Below, in pieces: positions 26,833-35,036 of a stretch of DNA of 64,000 bases. Under the pieces are notes generated by a model that worked only from the letters and a program-made list of their open reading frames with translations, did not search any database and had not been told where the DNA came from. A program made the position numbers and the translations under genes. This DNA comes from Paracoccaceae bacterium (lineage in GTDB: Bacteria > Pseudomonadota > Alphaproteobacteria > Rhodobacterales > Rhodobacteraceae): positions 62,001 to 126,000 of the forward strand of contig CACDPP010000001.1 of NCBI GenBank assembly GCA_902554705.1, given 5' to 3'. The number at the start of each line of letters is the position of its first letter. Within the stretch, counting starts at the first letter, position 1.

Positions 26833-27801
26833 ATGCAGATTGATGAAATCTTTGAAGCTAATGAGAGGCTCAAAAATAAAAAACGGATTACTCCTCTTTT
26901 AAACTCCCCTTTTCTGGACGAAATTGCTGAAAGAAAAATTTTTATCAAGGCAGAATGCTTGCAGCATACGGGGAGTTTTAAATTTAGAGGTGCGTACTCT
27001 GCAATATCTTCAATTCCAATAGAAAAACGCAAAAAAGGTGTAATCGCCTATTCTTCAGGCAATCATGCCCAAGGTGTGGCTTTGGCAGCAAAAATTCATG
27101 AAATTCCTGCGACTATAATAATGCCTGAGGATGCACCAGAAATAAAAATCAACAATACTAGAGATTTAGGCGCAGAAGTTATTCTTTATGATCGATTAAA
27201 TGAAAGCAGAGAGGACATTGGACAAAAAATTTCTGAAGAAAATCTACTATCACTTATTCCACCCTATGATCATAGTCACGTTATAGCTGGTCAAGGAACT
27301 ATCGGACTAGAGATCGTAGACCAAGCTAATCAAAACGGAATTGAAAAGGCTGATGTATTAGTTTGCTGTGGTGGCGGAGGTCTTACCTCAGGAATTGCGG
27401 TAGCTCTTTCGAGCTTGATGCCAGATTTTATAACAAGGCCTGTTGAACCAGAGGGATTCGATGACGTAATTCGTTCATTAAAAAGTGGAGAACGACAAGT
27501 AAATGAACAAATTAGTGGAGGGCTCTGTGACGCTATTATAACTCCTACACCAGGAAAATTAACTTTTCCATTGATGGAAAAATACTGTGGTGAAGGTATT
27601 GTGGTGACAGATCAAGAAGTAATGAAAGCAATCGCTTTAGCCTTCACAAGGCTCCGTATTGTTGTTGAACCTGGAGGAGCAGTTGCATTAGCCGCAGCAC
27701 TGTTTCATACGAAAAAATGCAATAATGATACTTTGATTGCTGTTGTTTCCGGCGGAAATATTGATCCTTATATTTTTAGAAAAGCAATAGAAATGATTTA
27801 A
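26833..27801 (+). CDS. Threonine/serine dehydratase or serine racemase-like PLP enzyme
   Basis: A 322-residue fold-type II PLP enzyme. The Schiff-base lysine is in HTGSFKFRGAYSA (~residue 49), the substrate loop in SSGNHAQGVALAA, and the phosphate-binding glycine loop in CCGGGGLTSGIAVAL (~186-200). There is no C-terminal ACT regulatory domain, so it resembles catabolic threonine dehydratase, hydroxyaspartate dehydratase or serine racemase rather than biosynthetic IlvA. These cannot be told apart here. It lies in a plus-strand series of catabolic-looking genes and is 28 bases from the enol-lactonase. Confidence 0.85.
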   Translation: MQIDEIFEANERLKNKKRITPLLNSPFLDEIAERKIFIKAECLQHTGSFKFRGAYSAISSIPIEKRKKGVIAYSSGNHAQGVALAAKIHEIPATIIMPEDAPEIKINNTRDLGAEVILYDRLNESREDIGQKISEENLLSLIPPYDHSHVIAGQGTIGLEIVDQANQNGIEKADVLVCCGGGGLTSGIAVALSSLMPDFITRPVEPEGFDDVIRSLKSGERQVNEQISGGLCDAIITPTPGKLTFPLMEKYCGEGIVVTDQEVMKAIALAFTRLRIVVEPGGAVALAAALFHTKKCNNDTLIAVVSGGNIDPYIFRKAIEMI

Positions 27802-27829
27802 AAGCAGAAATTTTATTTGAGGGAAATAT

Positions 27830-28624
27830 ATGGCCACCGTAATTGAGGTGAACGGAACCAACATTCATTACAAACTTGAGGGACCTGAAAATGGCCCCAC
27901 AATAGTTTTTTCAAACTCACTTGGAACCGATATGCGTATTTGGGATGATGTTATTTCGTATTTACCTGAAAATCTTAGGATACTTAGATATGACAAACGA
28001 GGACATGGACTATCTGACTGTACAAAATCACCTTACTCTATGGGTACTCTAATAAGAGATATTGAAGCCTTGATGGAGCACTTTAAATTGAAAAATTCGC
28101 TATTTATTGGCCTATCCATAGGTGGCCTTATTGGGCAAGGATTAGCCTTGAAAAGGCTCGATCTAATAAGAGCATTGGTTCTTTCAAATACCGCAGCGAA
28201 GATAGGAAATCGTCAGATATGGGAAGATCGTATATCCCAGGTGAATTCTTCGGGCATGAAAGCTTTAACAGAACAAACAATGAAAAGGTGGTTTAGTAAT
28301 AAGTTTTTTGAAAGCAACGAGTTGAATATTTGGAAAAATATGTTCGAAAGACAGCCTTTAGAGGGATATATCGGATGCTCACATGCTATTTCTGGAACAG
28401 ATTTTTACACGCCAACTTCGAGCTTACGGTTACCAACAATTGGAATAGCGGGCTCAGAAGATGGCTCTACACCACCAGACTTAGTACGAGAGACCTGTGA
28501 ACTAATACCTGGATCACAATTTAATTTAATTAAGGGAGTTGGGCATATTCCATGTGTCGAGGAACCGGAAAAATATGCGAAGATTTTATCAGATTTTATG
28601 AAAGAAACTGGGCATTCGCCCTAG
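27830..28624 (+). CDS. pcaD: 3-oxoadipate enol-lactonase (PcaD-like alpha/beta hydrolase)
   Basis: A 264-residue alpha/beta hydrolase closely matching PcaD, which opens 3-oxoadipate enol-lactone in the beta-ketoadipate pathway. FSNSLGTDMRIWD and RYDKRGHGLSD sit in the N-terminal half; the nucleophile Ser is in IGLSIGGLIGQGLA (~96), and the His is in GVGHIPCVEEPEKY (~245). SNTAAKIG is a PcaD-type stretch. The other protocatechuate genes (pcaB, C, G, H) are not in the window, so it might serve another ester or lactone. Confidence 0.8.
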   Translation: MATVIEVNGTNIHYKLEGPENGPTIVFSNSLGTDMRIWDDVISYLPENLRILRYDKRGHGLSDCTKSPYSMGTLIRDIEALMEHFKLKNSLFIGLSIGGLIGQGLALKRLDLIRALVLSNTAAKIGNRQIWEDRISQVNSSGMKALTEQTMKRWFSNKFFESNELNIWKNMFERQPLEGYIGCSHAISGTDFYTPTSSLRLPTIGIAGSEDGSTPPDLVRETCELIPGSQFNLIKGVGHIPCVEEPEKYAKILSDFMKETGHSP

Positions 28625-28643
28625 AAAAACAGCATAGAATTTC

Positions 28644-29867
28644 ATGATCAATAAAAAAAATTTACCGATAAAAATCATAGTTTTAACCGTAATTCTAGAC
28701 TCAGTTGGAATTGGTATAATGATACCAGTTTTACCTAGCCTAATGACAGATGTGCTACCTGGTAAAACAGTTGCTGAGGCTGCTGTTTGGGGCGGAGTAC
28801 TAGCTAGCATATTCGCTGTTATGCAATTTATTTTTGGGCCTATTTTGGGAAGCCTATCGGATACATTTGGTCGTCGGCCAGTAATTCTCATTTCATTAAT
28901 TTTCATGGCTTTAGATTATATAATAATGGGGTTAGCTACTAGCATTTGGCTGCTGCTTTTTGGGCGAATTTTGGGTGGGATAACCGCATCAACCCATGCA
29001 ACCGCTGCTGCCTATGTTGCAGACATTTCAACTTCAGAACAAAAGGCCGCCCGTTTTGGTTACATAGGAGCCGGCTTTGGTATTGGCTTTGTTTTGGGGC
29101 CTATTATAGGTGGTTTATTAGGTGAAGTTGGTCCAAGGTTTCCATTTTTTGCAGCGGCATTTGTTTCAGCATTGAATGCAGCTGCCTGTTATTTTTTTCT
29201 TAAGGAAAGTTTGAATACTAAAGTCCAAAAACAATTTTATTTCAAAACCATAAATCCCTTTAGAACCTTTGGATCCATAGCAAAGTTTGATGGTTTAAAA
29301 GTTTTTTTAATGGTTTTCCTTCTTTACTCAATAAGTACAGCTGTTTATGCAGCAATTTGGCCTTATTTCACAGCAGAACGTTTTTCGTGGTCACCAGGCA
29401 TGATTGGCTTATCACTCACAGTATACGGAATATGTTTTGCATTTATCCAAGGTGTATTAGTTCAACCCACAATTAATCTAATAGGAAGATATAACACGGT
29501 TCTTTTGGGATTTGGCGTAGAAATAGTGGCGATGATATTAATTGCCATAATCACAAATGGTTGGTTTCTCATAGCACTGACACCATTAGCTTCTCTTGGC
29601 GTCATCGGACAACCAGCACTCACCGCTTTAATGTCAGACCAAGTTGACGAAAGCAATCAAGGTAGCCTTCAGGGCGTTATTGCATCATTAAGCGCTGTAT
29701 CTATGATTATCACTCCACTATCAATGACGTGGATTTTATCTCAGTTTTCTGACCGAAACTCGGAAATATATTTTCCAGGGGCACCCTTTATCGCCTCAGC
29801 GGTACTGTTAACCATCTGTATTTCCGTTTTTTTATTTTGGGCTCCAAAAAAGTTTGTAAATCAATAA
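28644..29867 (+). CDS. MFS transporter, TetA-like (DHA1) family
   Basis: A 407-residue major facilitator with about 12 membrane segments. The loop 2-3 signature is visible in GSLSDTFGRRPVI (~residues 70-82), and GFGIGFVLGPIIGGLLG marks segment 5 as in drug/proton antiporters of the tetracycline exporter type. Such proteins are common in environmental bacteria and do not by themselves show antibiotic resistance; the cargo could be a metabolite of the surrounding catabolic genes. It begins 19 bases after the enol-lactonase and is probably in the same transcript. Confidence 0.85.
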   Translation: MINKKNLPIKIIVLTVILDSVGIGIMIPVLPSLMTDVLPGKTVAEAAVWGGVLASIFAVMQFIFGPILGSLSDTFGRRPVILISLIFMALDYIIMGLATSIWLLLFGRILGGITASTHATAAAYVADISTSEQKAARFGYIGAGFGIGFVLGPIIGGLLGEVGPRFPFFAAAFVSALNAAACYFFLKESLNTKVQKQFYFKTINPFRTFGSIAKFDGLKVFLMVFLLYSISTAVYAAIWPYFTAERFSWSPGMIGLSLTVYGICFAFIQGVLVQPTINLIGRYNTVLLGFGVEIVAMILIAIITNGWFLIALTPLASLGVIGQPALTALMSDQVDESNQGSLQGVIASLSAVSMIITPLSMTWILSQFSDRNSEIYFPGAPFIASAVLLTICISVFLFWAPKKFVNQ

Positions 29868-29937
29868 TTTTAAGAATTGACGAGATTGAATTGAATGTAA
29901 TTAACTAAAAGACGGTTGTTCTACAAAGGATAATATA

Positions 29938-31035
29938 ATGGTCAAAATTAAAGCTGCTGTTTGCTATGAATTTGGAGAGCCTCTGAAAATTGAAACAATT
30001 GACTTAAGAGACCCAATCTCTGGCGAGGTAGAAGTAACTTTAGGAGCCGTAGCAGTATGCCATTCTGACATATCATTCGCAGACGGCGACTGGGGAGGAG
30101 AATTACCAGCAGTTTATGGTCATGAAGCCGCAGGTTTCATTAGTAAAATTGGAGATGCTGTAAAGGGCTTTGAAATTGGCGATCATGTGGTTGTCACTCT
30201 GATAAAATCGTGTGGAAACTGTAATAATTGCTTCGAAGGCAACCCAACAATATGTGAAGACAATGGCAACGCTGTGCTTCCTATTTTAAGTATGAAAGGT
30301 AATACAATTCAGCAAGTTATGAATTGTGGTGCTTTTGCGGAAAAAGTAGTTGTGGATCAAAGCCAAATCGTGAAATTAAATTCCGATTTGAACTTTGCAA
30401 CTGCCTCACTTCTAGCTTGTGGTGTAATAACTGGTATAGGAGCGGTGGTTAACGCAGCAAAACTAAGACCAGGTCAAGATGTTGTTGTTATTGGTGCAGG
30501 CGGAGTTGGCCTCAACGCAATACAGGGTGCTAGAATAGCTGGAGCTCGGCGAATTGTGGCAGTCGATAAAAACAAAGATAAATTAGCTGCAGCTAAGGAA
30601 TTTGGAGCAACAGACAGTGTTCTGGCAACTGAAAAATCTCCTTGGCGCATAGCTAAAGCTTTAGTTGGTCGCGGAGCCGATATAGTTTTAGTTACCGTAG
30701 GAAGCAGTGCAGTCTATGATGTTGCACCAAGATATCTTGGCTATGGTGGTAAAGTGGTTATGGTGGGAATGCCCAAAACGGGAGACAAGTCAATTTATGA
30801 ACCTGTAATGATGGCAGCGGTTTCTCAGGGAATGATAGGATCTAAAATGGGCGATGTTGTAATCAAACGTGATATTCCTTGGATCGTTGATCTTTATGAA
30901 CAAGGCCGTTTAAAATTAGATGAATTAGTTTCCAAAACATGGAGTCTTGATCAAATAAATGAGGCAATAGCTGATACTAAATTAGGATCAGCCAAAAGAA
31001 ACGTAATTGTTTTTGAAGCCAAACAAGTGCCCTAG
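29938..31035 (+). CDS. Zinc-dependent alcohol dehydrogenase (class III-like)
   Basis: A 365-residue zinc MDR dehydrogenase. Catalytic-zinc ligands are visible as VCHSDISFADGDWGG and YGHEAAGFISKIGD (residues ~38-75) and structural-zinc cysteines as SCGNCNNCFEGNPTIC (~95-110). The NAD loop is VIGAGGVGLNAIQGARIAGA (~184-203). The overall layout resembles glutathione-dependent formaldehyde dehydrogenase and acyclic alcohol dehydrogenases; the substrate is unknown. It is 3 bases from the mandelate racemase-family gene, so these two probably act in the same pathway. Confidence 0.88.
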   Translation: MVKIKAAVCYEFGEPLKIETIDLRDPISGEVEVTLGAVAVCHSDISFADGDWGGELPAVYGHEAAGFISKIGDAVKGFEIGDHVVVTLIKSCGNCNNCFEGNPTICEDNGNAVLPILSMKGNTIQQVMNCGAFAEKVVVDQSQIVKLNSDLNFATASLLACGVITGIGAVVNAAKLRPGQDVVVIGAGGVGLNAIQGARIAGARRIVAVDKNKDKLAAAKEFGATDSVLATEKSPWRIAKALVGRGADIVLVTVGSSAVYDVAPRYLGYGGKVVMVGMPKTGDKSIYEPVMMAAVSQGMIGSKMGDVVIKRDIPWIVDLYEQGRLKLDELVSKTWSLDQINEAIADTKLGSAKRNVIVFEAKQVP

Positions 31036-31038
31036 AAA

Positions 31039-32274
31039 ATGAAACTGAAAGACCTTAAAATAATTGTAACATGCCCACCGCCGCCTGGATGGGGTGGGCG
31101 ATATTGGATCTTGATAAAACTTACAACTGACAATGGAATTAGTGGATGGGGTGAATGTTACGCTTCCTCTGTAGGTCCAAACGCAATGGAAGCAGTTATC
31201 AAGGACGTTTTTGAGCGATACTTTCTAAATGAAAAGCCTTCAAACGTAGAACGGATGTTTCGAAGGACCTATTCTTCTGGTTTCACTCAACGGCCTGATC
31301 TAACTGTTATGGGAGCATTCTCTGGGCTAGAAATTGCGTGTTGGGATATTTTAGGAAAATACTATGATTGTCCAACTTGGCAATTGCTGGGCGGAAGAAT
31401 AAATGAGCGTGTTCGCGCATATTCTTATCTTTACCCTTTAGAATATCATGATTTAAATGACTTTTGGACCTCGCCAGAAATGGCCGCAGAGTCCGCGATT
31501 GATCTCATAGGCAAAGGTTATACGGCAGTAAAATTTGACCCTGCTGGTCCTTATACTATGCGCGGAGGTCATATGCCAGCGATGACTGATATCAAATTAT
31601 CTGTAGAGTTTTGCAAAGCAATTAGAGCAGCCGTTGGCGATAAAGCTGATATTTTGTTTGGAACACATGGACAATTTACAACTGCTGGAGCTATACGCCT
31701 AGGAAAAGCGATAGAGCCCTATTCGCCAATGTGGTTCGAAGAGCCAATTCCACCAGACAATTTATCAGAATTTAGCAAAGTGCAAAACGCCCTAAGTATA
31801 CCCATTGCAACTGGGGAAAGATTTACGACAAAAATAGAGTTTGCTGAAGTTCTTAAAACTGGAGGAGCCCGCATAATCCAACCTGCCCTAGGACGCGCTG
31901 GTGGTATTTGGGAAATGAAAAAAGCCGCAGCTATAGCTGAAGTATTCAATGCACAAGTAGCACCACATTTATACGCTGGACCTATCGAATGGGCGGCAAA
32001 TATTCAATTATCTGCATCTATACCAAATTTACTTATCGCTGAAACAATTGAAACACCTTTTCATAAATCTTTAATCAACGGAAAAATTAAGGTTGAAGAT
32101 GGTTATATACAAGTTTCACAGGAAGCAGGCCTGGGCATCGAGATAAATGAGAAATTAGCGGAAGAATATCCTTACAATGGCGATGATTTACATTTAATGA
32201 TGCAAGATGATCCATGTGATTACTCTAATGGTAATTCTTTTTCAGGAGGAGCCACACCTATAAAATCTAATTGA
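31039..32274 (+). CDS. Mandelate racemase/muconate lactonizing enzyme family protein
   Basis: A 411-residue enolase-superfamily protein related to sugar-acid dehydratases. The capping domain is N-terminal; the barrel shows YTAVKFDPAG (~residue 166), MWFEEPIPPDN (second metal Glu, ~234), IATGERF (third metal Glu, ~259) and VAPHLYAGP (catalytic His, ~312). Where dehydratases of this group have an Asp-x-His metal motif, this protein reads FGTHGQF (~206-212), lacking the Asp. The substrate is likely an aldonate or related acid, but it is unassigned. It is tightly linked to the zinc alcohol dehydrogenase upstream and convergent, 2 bases apart, with the next gene. Confidence 0.85.
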   Translation: MKLKDLKIIVTCPPPPGWGGRYWILIKLTTDNGISGWGECYASSVGPNAMEAVIKDVFERYFLNEKPSNVERMFRRTYSSGFTQRPDLTVMGAFSGLEIACWDILGKYYDCPTWQLLGGRINERVRAYSYLYPLEYHDLNDFWTSPEMAAESAIDLIGKGYTAVKFDPAGPYTMRGGHMPAMTDIKLSVEFCKAIRAAVGDKADILFGTHGQFTTAGAIRLGKAIEPYSPMWFEEPIPPDNLSEFSKVQNALSIPIATGERFTTKIEFAEVLKTGGARIIQPALGRAGGIWEMKKAAAIAEVFNAQVAPHLYAGPIEWAANIQLSASIPNLLIAETIETPFHKSLINGKIKVEDGYIQVSQEAGLGIEINEKLAEEYPYNGDDLHLMMQDDPCDYSNGNSFSGGATPIKSN

Positions 32275-32276
32275 TT

Positions 32277-32978
32277 TCAGAGTATTTTTTCCCAAACATC
32301 ATCAAGTTTATTAATCTCTTTTCTTTCATACTTATCTAAATTTTGCCAGTATCTACCAGTTACATCGAAATAACTTAGCTCTTTTTCCCTCTTAAGAGCT
32401 TCAGCAATTAAATTCGCTTTCAAGTCGGGGTTTTTAGGCCAAGAGTTTCTAGGGTTTATTCGTGGAAAAGTTAACTCACTTGGGCCATCGGAAAGATTTC
32501 CGACAAGACAATTATGTTTCTGAGAAATGTATAAAAATCGGTTTGATTTAGCCTTTAGGCTCATTAAGGATATGTCATCCCGTAGAGGATCAGGAGTTCC
32601 TTTACCATAAAAATGTGTTTTGCCTGTCTTAGGATAATGCATGTCACATCCAATAAATGAAATATGGCTCGGTCTTAAAGCTCCCAGAGCCCAATACCCT
32701 GCTGTGAATGCCATTGTAGCTCCTGCATAGATAAACCCACCATATTGATTTTGTATTGGCACAAATTCTTTTTCCGTTACCACGCTTTGCGAAAGTTTAA
32801 TTTCTTGCGGCCATCTTTCTTTTGGAAAATCATAAGGATAAATTAAATGGGTCCAGTCCTCGCGCACACGCCAAGCATTATTAATTACCACTATCGCATC
32901 AAAAGCTGTCTTTAATTCATTTGCTTTCAATGCATTAGGACCAGAGCCAATTATTAAGACGTGTTTTTTGCTCTCCAT
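32277..32978 (-). CDS. Conserved hypothetical protein with Rossmann-like N-terminus
   Basis: A 233-residue protein that I do not recognise as a named family. It begins with HVLIIGSGPNALKANEL, a glycine-rich loop, then FDAIVVINNAWRVREDW, and has a central GGFIYAGATMAFTAGYWAL followed by SFIGCDMHYPKTGKTHFYG. The arrangement (GSGP...NN...GCD) recalls sugar- or pterin-phosphotransfer proteins of the DUF115 or sialyltransferase-like kind, but the match is by eye only. There is no signal peptide. It lies downstream of the acyl-CoA ligase on the same strand. Confidence 0.6.
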   Translation of the reverse strand: MESKKHVLIIGSGPNALKANELKTAFDAIVVINNAWRVREDWTHLIYPYDFPKERWPQEIKLSQSVVTEKEFVPIQNQYGGFIYAGATMAFTAGYWALGALRPSHISFIGCDMHYPKTGKTHFYGKGTPDPLRDDISLMSLKAKSNRFLYISQKHNCLVGNLSDGPSELTFPRINPRNSWPKNPDLKANLIAEALKREKELSYFDVTGRYWQNLDKYERKEINKLDDVWEKIL

Positions 32979-33029
32979 TTCTAGAGATTCAAAACCAATA
33001 AAAGTACAAAAGCGGTACTGTTAAAGAAA

Positions 33030-34910
33030 CTAACTGTTTGCACGTTGCCAAGGGATAGTAAAATCGCCCAATACTTGATTAATGGTATCATCGTCTTCAT
33101 TCGCAGCAATATTTGCAACTAAACCAAGTTTTTTGTCATCATCTACTGAGGTAATCGATGCGTTTAAATTTGAGGCAGCCAATGTCTCTGAAAATACTCG
33201 TATAATAGCCCTCTTTCGCAGATCTGGTTTAAACACCTTGCCTACAGCCGTTTTGGGTAGTTCTTCCAAAATTTCGACATGTTTGGGTAAAGCTCCAGGT
33301 TCTTTAACATTTTCTTTACAGAATTCATCTAACTCTTCGGGTGTTACTTTTGCACCACCAACTAATTCCACGTAAACACAAGGTAACTCGCCAGAGTGTT
33401 TATCGGGTTGACCGATGGCACCGGCGAATGCTACAGCCTCATGCCCGAGAAGCGCCTCTTCCACGATGGCAGGATCAATATTATGCCCACCACGGATGAT
33501 AAGGTCTTTTGCACGACCAGTTATCCAAAGATATTCATCACTATCTTTTCGACCAAGATCACCTGTTCGTAAATATTTTTTCTCGTAATACAAGTCAGCG
33601 TTTTTATCTGCCTCTGTGTAAGTGTTTCCCGCAAAAACTCCGGGATTAGATATGCAAATCTCTCCAACTTCATCAGTTTTGCATTCAACCAGTTTTCCTT
33701 TTTCAGGCTTGATAATTTTAATATCAGTGTATGGGAACTTTAGGCCAACTGAACCAACCTTTTTCTCACCTTCAACAGGATTACATGAAACTAGACAAGT
33801 AGCTTCTGTTAACCCATAACCCTCGACTATGGTAACACCTGAGGCTTCTTCAAACCTTCGGAAAAGCTCTAAAGGCAGAGGAGCAGAACCAGAAAAAGAA
33901 GTTTTTACCGAGGAAATATCAGCATCGACTGGTCGCTGCATAAGTGCAGAAATAGCAGTGGGTACTGTTATAACAAAAGTTATCTGCCATCTCTCAATTA
34001 ACTTCCAGAAATTATCAAAAACTCCGTCACCTCGGTATCCTTGAGGTGTTGGGAAAATCACGTGTGCACCTGAACTAACCATCGCCATTAATATCACGTG
34101 GCAAGCGAACACGTGAAATAAAGGAAGCGGGCATATGACGTTATCTTCTTCAGTAAATAAAAGCTCGTGACCAAGCCAACCGTTATAAATCATGCCTGAG
34201 TATGTATGTTGAGCCACCTTTGGCATACCGGTGGTTCCACCAGTATGAAAGTAAGCAGCAACTCGATCTTCTTCTAAGTCATCAAAATCCAAATCTGTGT
34301 TTTGAAGGTTCAATAAACTATTAAAATCATAAATTTTCGCAGAATGCTCAACAGGATTTTTTGGCCTAATTAAGGGTACTATCCATGACTTTGGGGGTGT
34401 AAGATATCTATTCAAGTCAACCTCAATAACAGAAGTCACATTAGGAGCTAAGGAAACGGCTTTTGCCGCTTTTTGTGCTACGTCAGATTTAGGAAACGCT
34501 TTCATTGTAACAACAACTTTTGCGTTCGTTTCTCTCAGAATTGCCCCAATTTGCTCGGAGTCAAGAAGGGGATTAATTGGATTTGCTATCCCTGCAATCG
34601 CGCCACCTAAAAGAGTTAGGACGGTTTCATTTGCATTTGGCAATATGTACGCAACAACATCTTCACTACCAACACCAAGTGAACGAAACATATTTGCTGC
34701 TTGAACAGTTTTCGTATGTAACTGTGACCATGTTAAAGTTTCAGCTTTGTCTTTTGGACCAGATAAAATCTGATAGCTGACTGCAGGTCTGTTTGGAAAC
34801 GACTGCGCCGTACGAGACAGCAATCCAAATAAAGTGGAGGGCAAATCGCGGTCTTCCCACTTAATTTCTTTTTCAATGGCCAAAAGGTCTTCTAAATTTG
34901 CAAAACCCAT
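33030..34910 (-). CDS. Acyl-CoA synthetase (AMP-forming)
   Basis: A 626-residue adenylate-forming enzyme of the ANL superfamily. The AMP-binding P-loop is YFHTGGTTGMPKVAQ (~residues 219-233), followed by VEGYGLTEATC (~360) and the hinge region YLRTGDLGRKDSDEYLWITG (~449-468). The C-terminal catalytic Lys is expected in KTAVGKVFKPDLRK (~560). It probably activates a fatty or other carboxylic acid to a CoA thioester; the chain preference cannot be told from sequence. It stands between the hypothetical gene and an ABC exporter on the minus strand. Confidence 0.9.
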   Translation of the reverse strand: MGFANLEDLLAIEKEIKWEDRDLPSTLFGLLSRTAQSFPNRPAVSYQILSGPKDKAETLTWSQLHTKTVQAANMFRSLGVGSEDVVAYILPNANETVLTLLGGAIAGIANPINPLLDSEQIGAILRETNAKVVVTMKAFPKSDVAQKAAKAVSLAPNVTSVIEVDLNRYLTPPKSWIVPLIRPKNPVEHSAKIYDFNSLLNLQNTDLDFDDLEEDRVAAYFHTGGTTGMPKVAQHTYSGMIYNGWLGHELLFTEEDNVICPLPLFHVFACHVILMAMVSSGAHVIFPTPQGYRGDGVFDNFWKLIERWQITFVITVPTAISALMQRPVDADISSVKTSFSGSAPLPLELFRRFEEASGVTIVEGYGLTEATCLVSCNPVEGEKKVGSVGLKFPYTDIKIIKPEKGKLVECKTDEVGEICISNPGVFAGNTYTEADKNADLYYEKKYLRTGDLGRKDSDEYLWITGRAKDLIIRGGHNIDPAIVEEALLGHEAVAFAGAIGQPDKHSGELPCVYVELVGGAKVTPEELDEFCKENVKEPGALPKHVEILEELPKTAVGKVFKPDLRKRAIIRVFSETLAASNLNASITSVDDDKKLGLVANIAANEDDDTINQVLGDFTIPWQRANS

Positions 34911-35036
34911 TTTTTCCTCCCCTAATCAGCCTTTAAGGCTTTAATTTATTTCATTTTGCTGCGATTAGATCGTAAACGCAAGTAACTTTAGAAAATTACA
35001 ATTTTCCTAAAAGGGAAAAAACCCTATCTGACTTTT

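Noticed and set aside
28644-29867. Tetracycline resistance determinant
   Set aside because: It has the TetA-like MFS fold, but there is no tetR and such exporters are common; resistance is not supported.
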